DNA of 64,000 bases from an uncultured Acetatifactor sp. (GTDB lineage: Bacteria > Bacillota > Clostridia > Lachnospirales > Lachnospiraceae), in NCBI GenBank assembly GCA_910586485.1, contig CAJUIA010000007.1, positions 81,444-145,443 on the forward strand. Direction: 5' to 3'. Below, piece after piece: positions 1 to 7,209 of this stretch (positions are counted from its first letter, which is position 1; each line of letters starts with the position of its first letter). A model generated the notes under the pieces. The model saw nothing but the letters and a program-made list of their open reading frames with translations. It had not been told where the DNA came from and did not search any database. A program made the translations under genes and the position numbers.

Positions 1-40
1 CTTTTCGATTTAACTCCATAAGAATTTTATATTTATCCAA
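1..40 (-). CDS. Start of an unidentified gene running off the left edge
   Basis: On the minus strand a strong ribosome binding site (GGAGGT) lies 7 bases before a TTG at 40-38, from which an open frame reads MDKYKILMELNRK to the window edge. Only 13 codons are visible, so no function can be assigned. It lies 35 bases beyond the stop of the LysM gene in the same direction and is probably in the same transcript. In Bacillus the yneA gene is followed by a recombinase gene (yneB); a recombinase here would fit that pattern, but this is inference only. Confidence 0.45.
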   Translation of the reverse strand, partial: MDKYKILMELNRK

Positions 41-75
41 AAGCTGCACCTCCGCCACACCGACCGGCCAACACT

Positions 76-483
76 TTAATATATAAATTCCGCAGAATAA
101 TAAGGAATGATCAGGCTTTGTCCGGCTTCAAGCTGCCCGTCTGCATCCAGATGATTGATGCGTTGTACCTCCGCGATATAACTCTTTCTGTCCTTATAAT
201 AATCACTGTCCGCGTACTTACCCGCAATCTCCCACAAGCTCTCTCCCGCTTCCACTGTAACCTGCTTATAGTATTTAAAGCCGCTGCTTGCATTTGATCT
301 GATAGAGCCATAGGAAATCACGCAGATTAACACCATACATACCGCGGCAAATACGGTAAGGAAGGCCTTTGCCGTCTTCCGCCTGCGCTCTTTGCGAAGA
401 CGCAGGGCGCGCCCATAATACCTGAGCTCTCTGTCACTCATATCCTGAATTTTTACAAGCTTTTTTCCGGTAGTATTCCTCAT
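76..483 (-). CDS. Membrane-anchored LysM protein, YneA-like SOS division-inhibitor candidate
   Basis: This 135-residue protein has a basic cytoplasmic N-terminus, one transmembrane helix at about residues 37-58 and a single C-terminal LysM domain (VTVEAGESLWEIAGKY through QSLIIPYY). That is the architecture of Bacillus YneA, which blocks septation after DNA damage. The ATG at 483 was chosen because AGGGGG sits 8 bases upstream; a longer open frame extends to 564 but would run through the promoter. The gene is driven by a consensus promoter interlaced with two LexA boxes, which supports DNA-damage control. The lexA gene is about 2.8 kb away. The function is inferred from architecture and regulation, since YneA-type proteins are poorly conserved in sequence; a generic LysM envelope protein is the alternative. 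Confidence 0.75.
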   Translation of the reverse strand: MRNTTGKKLVKIQDMSDRELRYYGRALRLRKERRRKTAKAFLTVFAAVCMVLICVISYGSIRSNASSGFKYYKQVTVEAGESLWEIAGKYADSDYYKDRKSYIAEVQRINHLDADGQLEAGQSLIIPYYSAEFIY

Positions 484-514
484 GTTCTCATCCCCCTGTG
501 CGTCCGTATGTTCG

Positions 515-526
515 GAACGTTTGTTC
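515..526 (-). promoter_or_regulatory. LexA (SOS) box 1 of the LysM gene
   Basis: GAACGTTTGTTC matches the Gram-positive SOS consensus GAAC-N4-GTTY exactly. It lies just downstream of the -10 element, at about the transcription start, so bound LexA would block initiation. Confidence 0.8.
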
Positions 527-535
527 TGTAAGTGC

Positions 536-564
536 ATTATATTACAAGAACAAATGTTTGTCAA
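536..564 (-). promoter_or_regulatory. Consensus sigma-A promoter of the LysM gene
   Basis: Read on the minus strand this is TTGACA, a 17-base spacer, then TATAAT, a perfect match to the vegetative consensus. A second LexA box (548-559) fills the spacer. Such a strong promoter under tight repressor sites is typical of SOS genes. Confidence 0.85.
548..559 (-). promoter_or_regulatory. LexA (SOS) box 2 of the LysM gene
   Basis: GAACAAATGTTT fits GAAC-N4-GTTY and lies between the -35 and -10 hexamers. A weaker third half-site (GAACATATTTTC, 575-586) sits upstream of the -35. Confidence 0.7.
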
Positions 565-626
565 CAGGAAAGTCGAACATATTTTCTATTATTTTCTGTT
601 TCTATATTTTCTGCCGCCTGCAAAAA

Positions 627-2042
627 TTATGGCTGCTGATCCGCCGCTTTTTTAACCTGTAGAAACTTAATTCCCTGCTCTCTGCAGATTTTTCTGATCA
701 TGATCACGGCAATGACCGCCGCCAAAATGCCGCTGCAGGTATTACTTACCACCATCACAATCCCGACGCTGATATTTCCCAGATTCGTAAACTGCTGCAG
801 TGCCCATAATACCGGGATGCGGAAGACAAACACGCGGCAGAAATTCATAAACAGCGTGATTTTAGTTTTTCCGAATCCGTAAAGCAGTCCCATCACAGCC
901 GCATTTACACCCAGCGGAACGGCTCCCAGCGCCTCCAGGCGGTAAACCTCCGCTATCATTCCTGCAAATTCTTCATTGCCCTTGGCAAACAGCCATGACA
1001 GCGGTCCTAAGAAAATCAGTGATAAGGTCATGAAAAAAATTCCGCACAAAACATTAACGGCCAGTGTCCACTTGAATGCCGAAAGCGCTCTTTCAGGCTT
1101 CCCGGCTCCCAGATTCTGGCTGATAATAGCCGTTCCGCCTTCCTGAAAGCCATTCTGGGGCATGGTGGTAATTCCTCCGATATTATTGGATATTCCCAGA
1201 GCCCCTACTGTCAGAGAATCATAAACGGTGCTCATAGAGTTGACTACCACCTTGCCCATTGCAAATGCCGCCTTTTCCACAATTACCGGTATGGAGAGCC
1301 CGATCATTGGCTTTACCACCTCCGACTTAAAGGCAATCGCTTTTAGAGAAAAGCCAAATACATTTTCGCCCTGGTTCAGGTTAATCACCGCAGCCGTCAG
1401 CATTACCAGCTGAGACAAAATGGTCGCAATGGCGATCATGGTCACATCACCCTCCAGACCATATACAAACCAGGCTGTCAGGCCAAGCTTTACTACGATT
1501 ACCGACATGTTCAGATAAAGAATACGCCTGGAATTGCCCCGGACTCTTTCGATGGCGATATATACACTGTTAAAAAATGTGATCACCATGGCAACCAGTT
1601 CCAGTATAAAATAAGTGCTTCCCTCCGCGATAAACTCTTCGGGCGTGTTCATAAGTCGAAGAAACTGCGGTGTAAAAGGCGCCAGAAATAATAATATCCC
1701 GCCTCCCAGTATGGCACACATGGCAAACAGGGTGCTGACTCTGCGCTTTACCAGTTCAAACTTTCCGGCCCCGTAAGCTTCACTGATTTTGATGCTGGAG
1801 CCCACTGCCAGCCCGCCTCCGATGGCAGAAAGCATCAGATTGATCTGGGACAGATACGCCACGGCAGACACCGTAGAATTACCGATGTGGGATGCCATCA
1901 ACGTATCCAATATCTTAAACAGCTGATTCAGGCTCTGGTAAAGCGCCAGAGGCAGTCCCAGCTGAAGCACTACCTTTCCCATATGTCCGTTTTGGGCAAA
2001 CTCTCTGAATTTCTCGTCCTTTTTTGACAAAAATGTCTTCAT
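627..2042 (-). CDS. MATE-family multidrug/sodium antiporter
   Basis: This 471-residue polytopic membrane protein has the duplicated six-helix organisation of the MATE (multi-antimicrobial extrusion) family, and its length is usual for the family. N-terminal features such as GLPLALYQSLNQLFKILDT and ASHIGNSTVSAVAYLSQI match the first MATE repeat. The second repeat begins near residue 245 (VVKPMIGLSIPVIVEKAAF) with the matching TTMPQNGFQEGGTAIISQNLGAG segment. It is expected to export cationic or aromatic compounds in exchange for Na+ or H+. It is divergent from the AraC-type gene at 2229, with 186 bases between the start codons, so that regulator may control it. Substrate unknown. Confidence 0.9.
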   Translation of the reverse strand: MKTFLSKKDEKFREFAQNGHMGKVVLQLGLPLALYQSLNQLFKILDTLMASHIGNSTVSAVAYLSQINLMLSAIGGGLAVGSSIKISEAYGAGKFELVKRRVSTLFAMCAILGGGILLFLAPFTPQFLRLMNTPEEFIAEGSTYFILELVAMVITFFNSVYIAIERVRGNSRRILYLNMSVIVVKLGLTAWFVYGLEGDVTMIAIATILSQLVMLTAAVINLNQGENVFGFSLKAIAFKSEVVKPMIGLSIPVIVEKAAFAMGKVVVNSMSTVYDSLTVGALGISNNIGGITTMPQNGFQEGGTAIISQNLGAGKPERALSAFKWTLAVNVLCGIFFMTLSLIFLGPLSWLFAKGNEEFAGMIAEVYRLEALGAVPLGVNAAVMGLLYGFGKTKITLFMNFCRVFVFRIPVLWALQQFTNLGNISVGIVMVVSNTCSGILAAVIAVIMIRKICREQGIKFLQVKKAADQQP

Positions 2043-2228
2043 CGCATTTTCTCCTTAGCCGTTTCTTATTCTATTTGTTGAAGGTTTCCGCCTTGACTGC
2101 TTTCACCGTTTCATGATATAACAAAAATAAGAGTAATTATACCGTTTTTAAGCTGATTATCAAGTAATATTACAGAATTTTTGTTTTATCCAAAGCTAAA
2201 TATATGTTTGAAAAAGGAAGGTGTCCCC

Positions 2229-3149
2229 ATGAGTGTACCGGAAATGAAGTCAGCAGCTCTATCGGCCCCAAAAGACAAAGCCCTCAGATCGGAGGAAGCA
2301 TACAAAAATGTGGTAAGTGAATTTATGGTGGAGCGTGCCAGGCGGGCCCAGGCTTTCTCTATGGAAAAGCCCCATTATCATCCTTATTATGAAATCTATT
2401 TCTTAATATCCGGAAGCTGCAGAATGTTCATTGACCACACAATCTACTATCTCTCCGCCGGGGACATTATCATGCTCCCTCCTGATCGGCTCCATCAGAC
2501 CGTTTATGGCTCCGGTCAGCCTGCGGAACGATTCACCGCCAACTTTATCCCTTCATATATAGATTATTTTGAAGCCCAATGTGAAGGGGAAGGTGCGGCC
2601 TCCATTTTTTCAAGACATAAGCTGTCCGTCCCCGCAGAACGGCAGAGCTATGTAAAGAAGCTTTTTCAGGAGATGGCAAAGGAAACCCTGTCGGCCGACT
2701 GCTATTCCAGGATACAGATCAAGAGCCTCCTGTTTCAGCTTCTCACCTTTTTGGGACGGTGTCGCGATCTGGACCAGCCTGCGCAGCTGCCGGCCCCGGA
2801 AGACGCCGTTATCCAGGAAGCTGCCCAATATATCTACCTTCATCACAGTGAGCCGCTGACGCTGGAAGCCGTGGCTCAAAACGCCCATATGAGTCCGGCC
2901 TGGTTCTCCAGGAAATTTCATAAAACCGTCGGATTAAAGTTTAAGGAATACCTGACACATATTCGTCTGGAAAACGCCGAAGAGCTATTGCTCACCACCA
3001 ACCTGACAGTTACCGAAGTTGCTCTGGCCTGCGGCTTTTCCGACGGTAATTATTTCGGCGATGCCTTCAAAAAAGTCCGTGGAATGTCTCCACGGGAATT
3101 TCGCTTTGCCAGGCATGATGCCGGTCCGTTTTCCGCGGGCGAAGCATAG
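2229..3149 (+). CDS. AraC-family transcriptional regulator with cupin sensor domain
   Basis: The 306-residue protein has an N-terminal cupin-like ligand domain (HYHPYYEIYFLISGSCRMF, about residues 44-62, with the His-rich start typical of AraC/cupin_2 sensors). At its C-terminus it has two helix-turn-helix motifs of the AraC/XylS type (LEAVAQNAHMSPAWFSRKF and TVTEVALACGFSDGNYF, ending in GMSPREFR). The ATG at 2229 was chosen over an in-frame TTG at 2181 because AAGGAAG lies 8 bases upstream of it. It is divergent from the MATE exporter, a common regulator/exporter arrangement, so sensing of an exported compound or a sugar is plausible but unproven. Confidence 0.9.
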   Translation: MSVPEMKSAALSAPKDKALRSEEAYKNVVSEFMVERARRAQAFSMEKPHYHPYYEIYFLISGSCRMFIDHTIYYLSAGDIIMLPPDRLHQTVYGSGQPAERFTANFIPSYIDYFEAQCEGEGAASIFSRHKLSVPAERQSYVKKLFQEMAKETLSADCYSRIQIKSLLFQLLTFLGRCRDLDQPAQLPAPEDAVIQEAAQYIYLHHSEPLTLEAVAQNAHMSPAWFSRKFHKTVGLKFKEYLTHIRLENAEELLLTTNLTVTEVALACGFSDGNYFGDAFKKVRGMSPREFRFARHDAGPFSAGEA

Positions 3150-3172
3150 TTGTCTGCACCTGAAATAATATT

Positions 3173-3225
3173 CGAACATATTTTTGGAATATATGTTTGC
3201 TTTTTGAATCCTGCTGTGTTACAAT
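3173..3225 (+). promoter_or_regulatory. lexA promoter with overlapping LexA operator
   Basis: A -35 TTGCTT (3197-3202) and a -10 TACAAT (3220-3225) are 17 bases apart. CGAACATAT (3173-3181) and ATATGTTTG (3191-3199) form an inverted repeat. GAATATATGTTT (3187-3198) is one mismatch from the SOS consensus and covers the -35. This fits LexA autorepression through imperfect, weaker sites than those of the LysM gene. Confidence 0.6.
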
Positions 3226-3268
3226 AAGGATAAATAACAGCAATCGCCGTTTAAGGAGGACACTGCCA

Positions 3269-3886
3269 ATGGGATTTGGAAAAATTACTGCTAAGCAACA
3301 GGAAATTCTTGACTATATTAAAGAAGAGATTCTAAAAAAGGGCTACCCGCCTACCGTGCGGGAAATTTGTGAGACGGTTAATCTAAAGTCTACTTCTTCC
3401 GTTCATTCTCATTTGGAAACTCTGGAAAAGAACGGGTATATCCGTCGGGACCCCACCAAGCCCAGAGCCATCGAAATCTGTGATGACAGCTTTCAGATGG
3501 TACGCACGGAAATGGTCAGCATTCCGGTCATTGGAAACGTTGCCGCCGGTCAGCCTATTCTTGCGGAGGAAAATATTCAGGAATATTTTCCCGTCCCCGC
3601 CGATGTAGTGCCCAAGGGTGAATCCTTTATTCTCAATGTGCGTGGAGAATCAATGGTTAATGCCGGCATATTAAGCGGCGACAAGGTCTTTGTAAGCTCC
3701 TGCAGTACTGCGGATAACGGTGATATTGTTGTGGCTTTGATTGATGATTCCGCAACGGTAAAAACCTTTTACAGGGAGAACGGTCACATCCGCCTGCAGC
3801 CGGAAAACGACAGCATGGCTCCCATTATTGTAGAAAACTGCCAAATTCTGGGAAAGGTGTACGGAGTGCTTCGTTTCTTTAAATAA
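3269..3886 (+). CDS. lexA: LexA, SOS repressor with self-cleaving protease domain
   Basis: The 205-residue protein is the same length as Bacillus LexA. The N-terminal winged helix (TVREICETVNLKSTSSVHSH, about residues 29-48) binds SOS boxes. The C-terminal S24 peptidase domain has the Ala93-Gly94 cleavage site (VAAGQP), the catalytic Ser128 (GESMV) and Lys165 (TVKTFY). RecA filaments trigger self-cleavage and derepression. The ATG at 3269 has AAGGAGG 9 bases upstream, so the longer in-frame extension is not used. The only clear target visible here is the LysM gene at the left end. Confidence 0.98.
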   Translation: MGFGKITAKQQEILDYIKEEILKKGYPPTVREICETVNLKSTSSVHSHLETLEKNGYIRRDPTKPRAIEICDDSFQMVRTEMVSIPVIGNVAAGQPILAEENIQEYFPVPADVVPKGESFILNVRGESMVNAGILSGDKVFVSSCSTADNGDIVVALIDDSATVKTFYRENGHIRLQPENDSMAPIIVENCQILGKVYGVLRFFK

Positions 3887-4002
3887 ATAAGCTTCTTTCC
3901 ATAAATGAAAATGAGTTTCTTTCAATAAAATTGAATAAACAGGGGCAAATTGCAGAAACTAATACAGCCGGTTCCAGAAACCGTGCAGAATGTGAGGTAG
4001 CT

Positions 4003-4221
4003 ATGGGAAATAAATACTTGGACGGCACTGCACTTACCCTTGTTATCGTCGGTGCGTTGAATTGGCTGCTGATCGGTATCTTTCGCTTTGACCTTGTGGC
4101 CTTTATTTTTGGAAACATGAGCTGGGTTTCCAGAATCGTCTACGGCCTTGTAGGGCTTTGCGGGCTTTATCTCATCAGCTTCTATATGCACCTGGGCAGC
4201 CGGAATGAAAAGAATGCCTGA
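4003..4221 (+). CDS. DUF378 small membrane protein (YuzA-like)
   Basis: A 72-residue protein with two hydrophobic helices. The DUF378 signature TLVIVGALNWLLIGIFRFDL is followed by a second helix (IVYGLVGLCGLYLIS). The function of the family is unknown. The ATG at 4003 follows GAGGTAG; longer in-frame starts upstream lack a ribosome binding site. It lies 116 bases after lexA on the same strand, and the repeat array begins 36 bases after its stop. Confidence 0.9.
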   Translation: MGNKYLDGTALTLVIVGALNWLLIGIFRFDLVAFIFGNMSWVSRIVYGLVGLCGLYLISFYMHLGSRNEKNA

Positions 4222-4257
4222 CAAAAGTAAGATGAAGGTAAGATGAAGAAAAGAGAG

Positions 4258-4410
4258 CAGGGAGTTTCAACAATATGTTGAAACTCCCTGTCCTTTCAAC
4301 TAATATGTTGAAACTCCCTGTCCTTTCAACAAATATGTTAAAACTCCCTGTCCTTTCAACAAATATGTTAAAACTCCCTGTCCTTTCAACTAATACGTTG
4401 AAACTCCCTG
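4258..4410. repeat. Tandem array of five 30-bp hairpin-forming repeats
   Basis: Five direct copies of a 30-bp unit run from 4261 to 4410. Each carries TTTCAAC, a short AT loop and GTTGAAA or a variant, followed by CTCCCTG. The first copy is flanked on the left so that it forms a perfect 14-bp stem, CAGGGAGTTTCAAC with GTTGAAACTCCCTG (4258-4271 and 4277-4290, loop AATAT). Copies 3 and 4 are identical and carry one base that breaks pairing. The array lies between convergent genes (DUF378 and the small lipoprotein), where it may have grown from a bidirectional terminator stem. Confidence 0.9.
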
Positions 4411-4435
4411 TCTTTTCACCCTGCTATGGTATGAA

Positions 4436-4636
4436 TTACTTCAGCATATCACCTAATTCCTTCAGTTCCTTATAGCAGTCCTGACAGTAAATAATTTCCG
4501 TACCAAGAATCGTCTCCTTGTACTTTTTGCCTGTCTTTTCTTCACCGCACAGATCGCAGGTAAAGGGCTTTCCACAGGCGGTCAGAGAAATTACCGTGGT
4601 TACCGTCAACAGCAATGCAATCAATTTTTTCTTCAT
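4436..4636 (-). CDS. Small lipoprotein with a zinc-ribbon-like CxxC pair
   Basis: A 66-residue protein with a lipoprotein signal (MKKKLIALLLTVTTV, lipobox LTAC at Cys21), so the mature part is only about 45 residues. It contains CDLC and CQDC, two knuckles that could bind a metal ion, and ends in a short charged helix. The start follows GGGAGAGG and a good promoter (4671-4698). No named family is recognised; a membrane-tethered zinc ribbon outside the cell is unusual. It lies downstream of the TIR gene in the same direction but has its own promoter. Confidence 0.75.
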   Translation of the reverse strand: MKKKLIALLLTVTTVISLTACGKPFTCDLCGEEKTGKKYKETILGTEIIYCQDCYKELKELGDMLK

Positions 4637-4670
4637 CTTACATACCTCTCCCTCAAATAATTTCTTCTCT

Positions 4671-4698
4671 ATTATAACCTCTTTATTACTTTTTGCAA
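4671..4698 (-). promoter_or_regulatory. Promoter of the small zinc-ribbon lipoprotein gene
   Basis: Minus strand TTGCAA, 16 bases, TATAAT, ending about 35 bases before the ATG. The -10 is perfect and the -35 has two mismatches. Confidence 0.6.
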
Positions 4699-4755
4699 CT
4701 GTTTTTTCGATAATAAAACAAATTTTAGACGATATTTCTCCATAATTCGAGAGAA

Positions 4756-6132
4756 TCAGGGCTCCTGCATTTCAAAATAGCTTTTCAGATCAATCATTAC
4801 CGCAGGTCTGACACCAAATCCCTCCAGACCGGCGTTTGCCTTTCGAATGTTATTGCTGATTTCATCATTTTCAATTCCATAACCGTTTTCAACCAGATAA
4901 ACCTTACTGGAATATCCTTCTGCCGGCGTACGCAGCCACCAGCAATACTCCTTTACACCGTATTCCGACAGGGAAACCTCATACCATTGACTCAGATCCT
5001 GTTCAAGCGCTTCCGCCGTCGGCTCACTTAGTCTGCTCAGACCGGCCTCATCAAACCAGGCCAGCTCTTCCTCCGACAACAAAAAAACTCTGTCGAGAGT
5101 AACAATCTCACCCCCGTCCAATGCGTTTCCCGGCGTATGGCATTCTCGTTCCAGTAAAACCTTGATTTCCTTGTCCGTAAAACCATTTAAAAAACCGGCC
5201 TCGTTCTGATACCCGTTATGATGCTCTGACATTGCGGCAGATATTGGCGCCTGCCCCTCATAAGCAACTACTTCCGTTTCGGCGTTAAGCCATGCCCGGA
5301 GATTGGAATTCTGCCAGCAGCTGTTGCCTCTCACATAAGCCTGAAGCTCCAAATCCTGGTCAGCCTCCGACTCCCTGCTGATATAATCTCTGCTTTCATC
5401 ATGATTATACTTGCCGCTCTCGGCCGCATCAAAGGCTTTCATGGTAAGAATATATTTGGAAATCAGAACTGCCGTCTGCCTGCCATCCTTTTCTTCCAGA
5501 TACAGTACCCGCCACTCAATGGGTTTCCCAAGGTAGCTCCCTAAAACCAGCGTATCACCCGTTTTTATATGGAAACTTTCTGCGGCGCTTCTGATGTTCG
5601 GAGGAAATATCCCTGCAGCCTTCAAGCCGATAAGTGATACTGCCAAAACCAGTACCGCAGCCAGGGCGCCGATCCACATTCTCCGTCGCCCCCTTTTCCC
5701 GCCGGCCGCTTTTTTTTCTGTAACATCGCTCTCTTTTTCCACTGTTTGCGTCTGTTCCAGTTCCCTTGCCGCCGCCAGAATCTCTCCATAACTTTCTCCC
5801 CGTTCCCTGCTGAGCCATTGATGGGACATGAGAAAATATTCCAGGGATTTACTCAGTTCCACATTCTCAAGCTTATAGACCAATAGGGGAATGTTTTTAC
5901 TGACTGCCCGCTCCACTTCGCGCAATACATGGGGCGAAGTATTGGCGGCTCTGGACATTAACAGCACCATGGCCTGGGAGCCATCAATCCCGTTTACGAT
6001 TTCTTCCGCGTATTCCCGCCCAGAGCGGATGTCCCTGGGAGCAATGAAGCATTTTATTTGATTTTGTTCCAACAAACGGCAGATCTCGGCTGCCACCACC
6101 GCATCCGATGAGGAATGAGATATAAAAATCAT
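4756..6132 (-). CDS. TIR-domain protein with transmembrane helix and DUF6273-like outer domain
   Basis: This 458-residue protein opens with a TIR domain (residues 1-107): box 1 IFISHSSSD, then CFIAPRDIRSG, and Glu72 in SPHVLREVERA at the position of the catalytic glutamate of TIR NAD-hydrolases. A low-complexity charged linker (110-150) and one transmembrane helix (153-172, preceded by GKRGRRR) follow. Residues 190-455 resemble the DUF6273 fold seen in many Firmicute surface proteins (WRVLY, SNLRAWLN, FTDKEI, RVFLLS, WWLRTP, GFGVRPA). By the positive-inside rule TIR would be cytoplasmic and DUF6273 outside. It starts 16 bases after rsfS and is probably co-transcribed with it. NADase activity and a defence or signalling role are inferences. 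Confidence 0.85.
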   Translation of the reverse strand: MIFISHSSSDAVVAAEICRLLEQNQIKCFIAPRDIRSGREYAEEIVNGIDGSQAMVLLMSRAANTSPHVLREVERAVSKNIPLLVYKLENVELSKSLEYFLMSHQWLSRERGESYGEILAAARELEQTQTVEKESDVTEKKAAGGKRGRRRMWIGALAAVLVLAVSLIGLKAAGIFPPNIRSAAESFHIKTGDTLVLGSYLGKPIEWRVLYLEEKDGRQTAVLISKYILTMKAFDAAESGKYNHDESRDYISRESEADQDLELQAYVRGNSCWQNSNLRAWLNAETEVVAYEGQAPISAAMSEHHNGYQNEAGFLNGFTDKEIKVLLERECHTPGNALDGGEIVTLDRVFLLSEEELAWFDEAGLSRLSEPTAEALEQDLSQWYEVSLSEYGVKEYCWWLRTPAEGYSSKVYLVENGYGIENDEISNNIRKANAGLEGFGVRPAVMIDLKSYFEMQEP

Positions 6133-6148
6133 GATTTCATTTTCCTTA

Positions 6149-6565
6149 TTATTTTGTTAAATCTTCAGCTTCTATTTGTTTCCCGTCCCTCCAAATCCGC
6201 TCCAGGTCATAAAGCAGTCTGTTTTCCCGGTCAAAAATATGAACGATCACATCACCGAAATCCATTAAAATCCAGTTTGCCGTATCATAGCCTTCAATCT
6301 GCTTCACCGCGCTTCCGGCTCTTCCCAATTTCTCTTCCACATTGTCACAAAGAGCCTGTATCTGACTGCGGTTGTTTCCGCCTGCGATAATAAAATAATC
6401 GGCAATCACGGAAACCTCACTGATGTCAATTACCCGAATATCCTCTGCCTTTTTGTCTTCCATCGCTTCGATTGCCAGTCTTGCTATTTGTGCGGACTTT
6501 TCTTTTGTTTTATTTTCATTTTCCATATTTTTATTTTCCATGCTTTCATTTTCCATGCTTTCCAT
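6149..6565 (-). CDS. rsfS: RsfS, ribosomal silencing factor
   Basis: A 138-residue RsfS/YbeB/Iojap protein. The core DIRVIDISEVSVIADYFIIA, the GNNRSQIQALCDNVEEKL segment and the C-terminal YDTANWILMDFGDVIVHIF are family hallmarks. It binds L14 and blocks subunit joining under starvation. The N-terminus carries a short low-complexity repeat of Met-Glu-Asn before the conserved part. AGGAG precedes the ATG. It lies 15 bases after yqeK, its usual neighbour. Confidence 0.95.
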   Translation of the reverse strand: MESMENESMENKNMENENKTKEKSAQIARLAIEAMEDKKAEDIRVIDISEVSVIADYFIIAGGNNRSQIQALCDNVEEKLGRAGSAVKQIEGYDTANWILMDFGDVIVHIFDRENRLLYDLERIWRDGKQIEAEDLTK

Positions 6566-6580
6566 AAATTCTCCTTTTGC

Positions 6581-7171
6581 TTAGTCGGAATGCCGACCAT
6601 CCAAATAATAGCGGTAAACTCTTTCCGTCATAGGATCCGTCTCGCCGCCTGTTTTTTTAAGATGCGCCAGCGTATCCTCCAGAATTCGCAGCACCGCTCC
6701 ATCCAGATCCATAAAAGCAAGCTGCCGTATCTCCGGTAAGTTAGGTGCATGCCTTCTGCCCGGTTCAATATAATCCGCCACAAAAATAATCTTCTCTAAA
6801 AGAGTCATTCCTTCCCGGCCGGTGGTATGATAACGGATAGCGTTCAAAATTTCCGGTTTATCTGATACATTATATTCGGTCTCTGACAGATAAGCTCCGA
6901 CTTTTGCATGCAGCAAAAACGGATTACGCCGTTCCACCTCCGATACGGGTATACCATGCTTCTCACAGAGCTTTAAGCGTTCCTTATCCGAAAGACATTT
7001 TGCGCAGTCATGCAGTACTCCCGCCACTTGGGCATCTGCAACGGATGCCCCATATCTCATGGCCAGAGCTGCCGCTGTAAATTCCACCCCCAGCGTATGC
7101 TCGAAACGCTTGGGATCTTGAACCTTCTTCACCTTTTGTCTGAGCTTACTTAAAAATTTTGCATCCTCCAA
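6581..7171 (-). CDS. yqeK: YqeK, HD-domain Ap4A hydrolase
   Basis: A 196-residue HD-domain protein of the YqeK family, which splits diadenosine tetraphosphate symmetrically to ADP. The metal-binding residues are visible as FEHTLGVE, GVLHDCAK and LLHAKVGA, followed by IRYHTTGR and VADYIEPGR. The start is a TTG at 7171 with GGGAGG 8 bases upstream. In most Firmicutes nadD directly precedes yqeK; here only 38 bases separate yqeK from yhbY and nadD is absent. Confidence 0.93.
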   Translation of the reverse strand: MEDAKFLSKLRQKVKKVQDPKRFEHTLGVEFTAAALAMRYGASVADAQVAGVLHDCAKCLSDKERLKLCEKHGIPVSEVERRNPFLLHAKVGAYLSETEYNVSDKPEILNAIRYHTTGREGMTLLEKIIFVADYIEPGRRHAPNLPEIRQLAFMDLDGAVLRILEDTLAHLKKTGGETDPMTERVYRYYLDGRHSD

Positions 7172-7209
7172 GATGATTTCCTCCCTGCCCCAGCTGATCC
7201 TTAAGACAC

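Noticed and set aside
4258..4410. Tandem repeats considered as a CRISPR array
   Set aside because: Copies are contiguous with no unique spacers, the unit is a hairpin, and no cas genes are nearby.
4275..4475. A 66-codon plus-strand frame made of repeated LKLPVLSTNM
   Set aside because: It exists only because the 30-bp repeat is a multiple of three; there is no ribosome binding site and it overlaps the lipoprotein gene.
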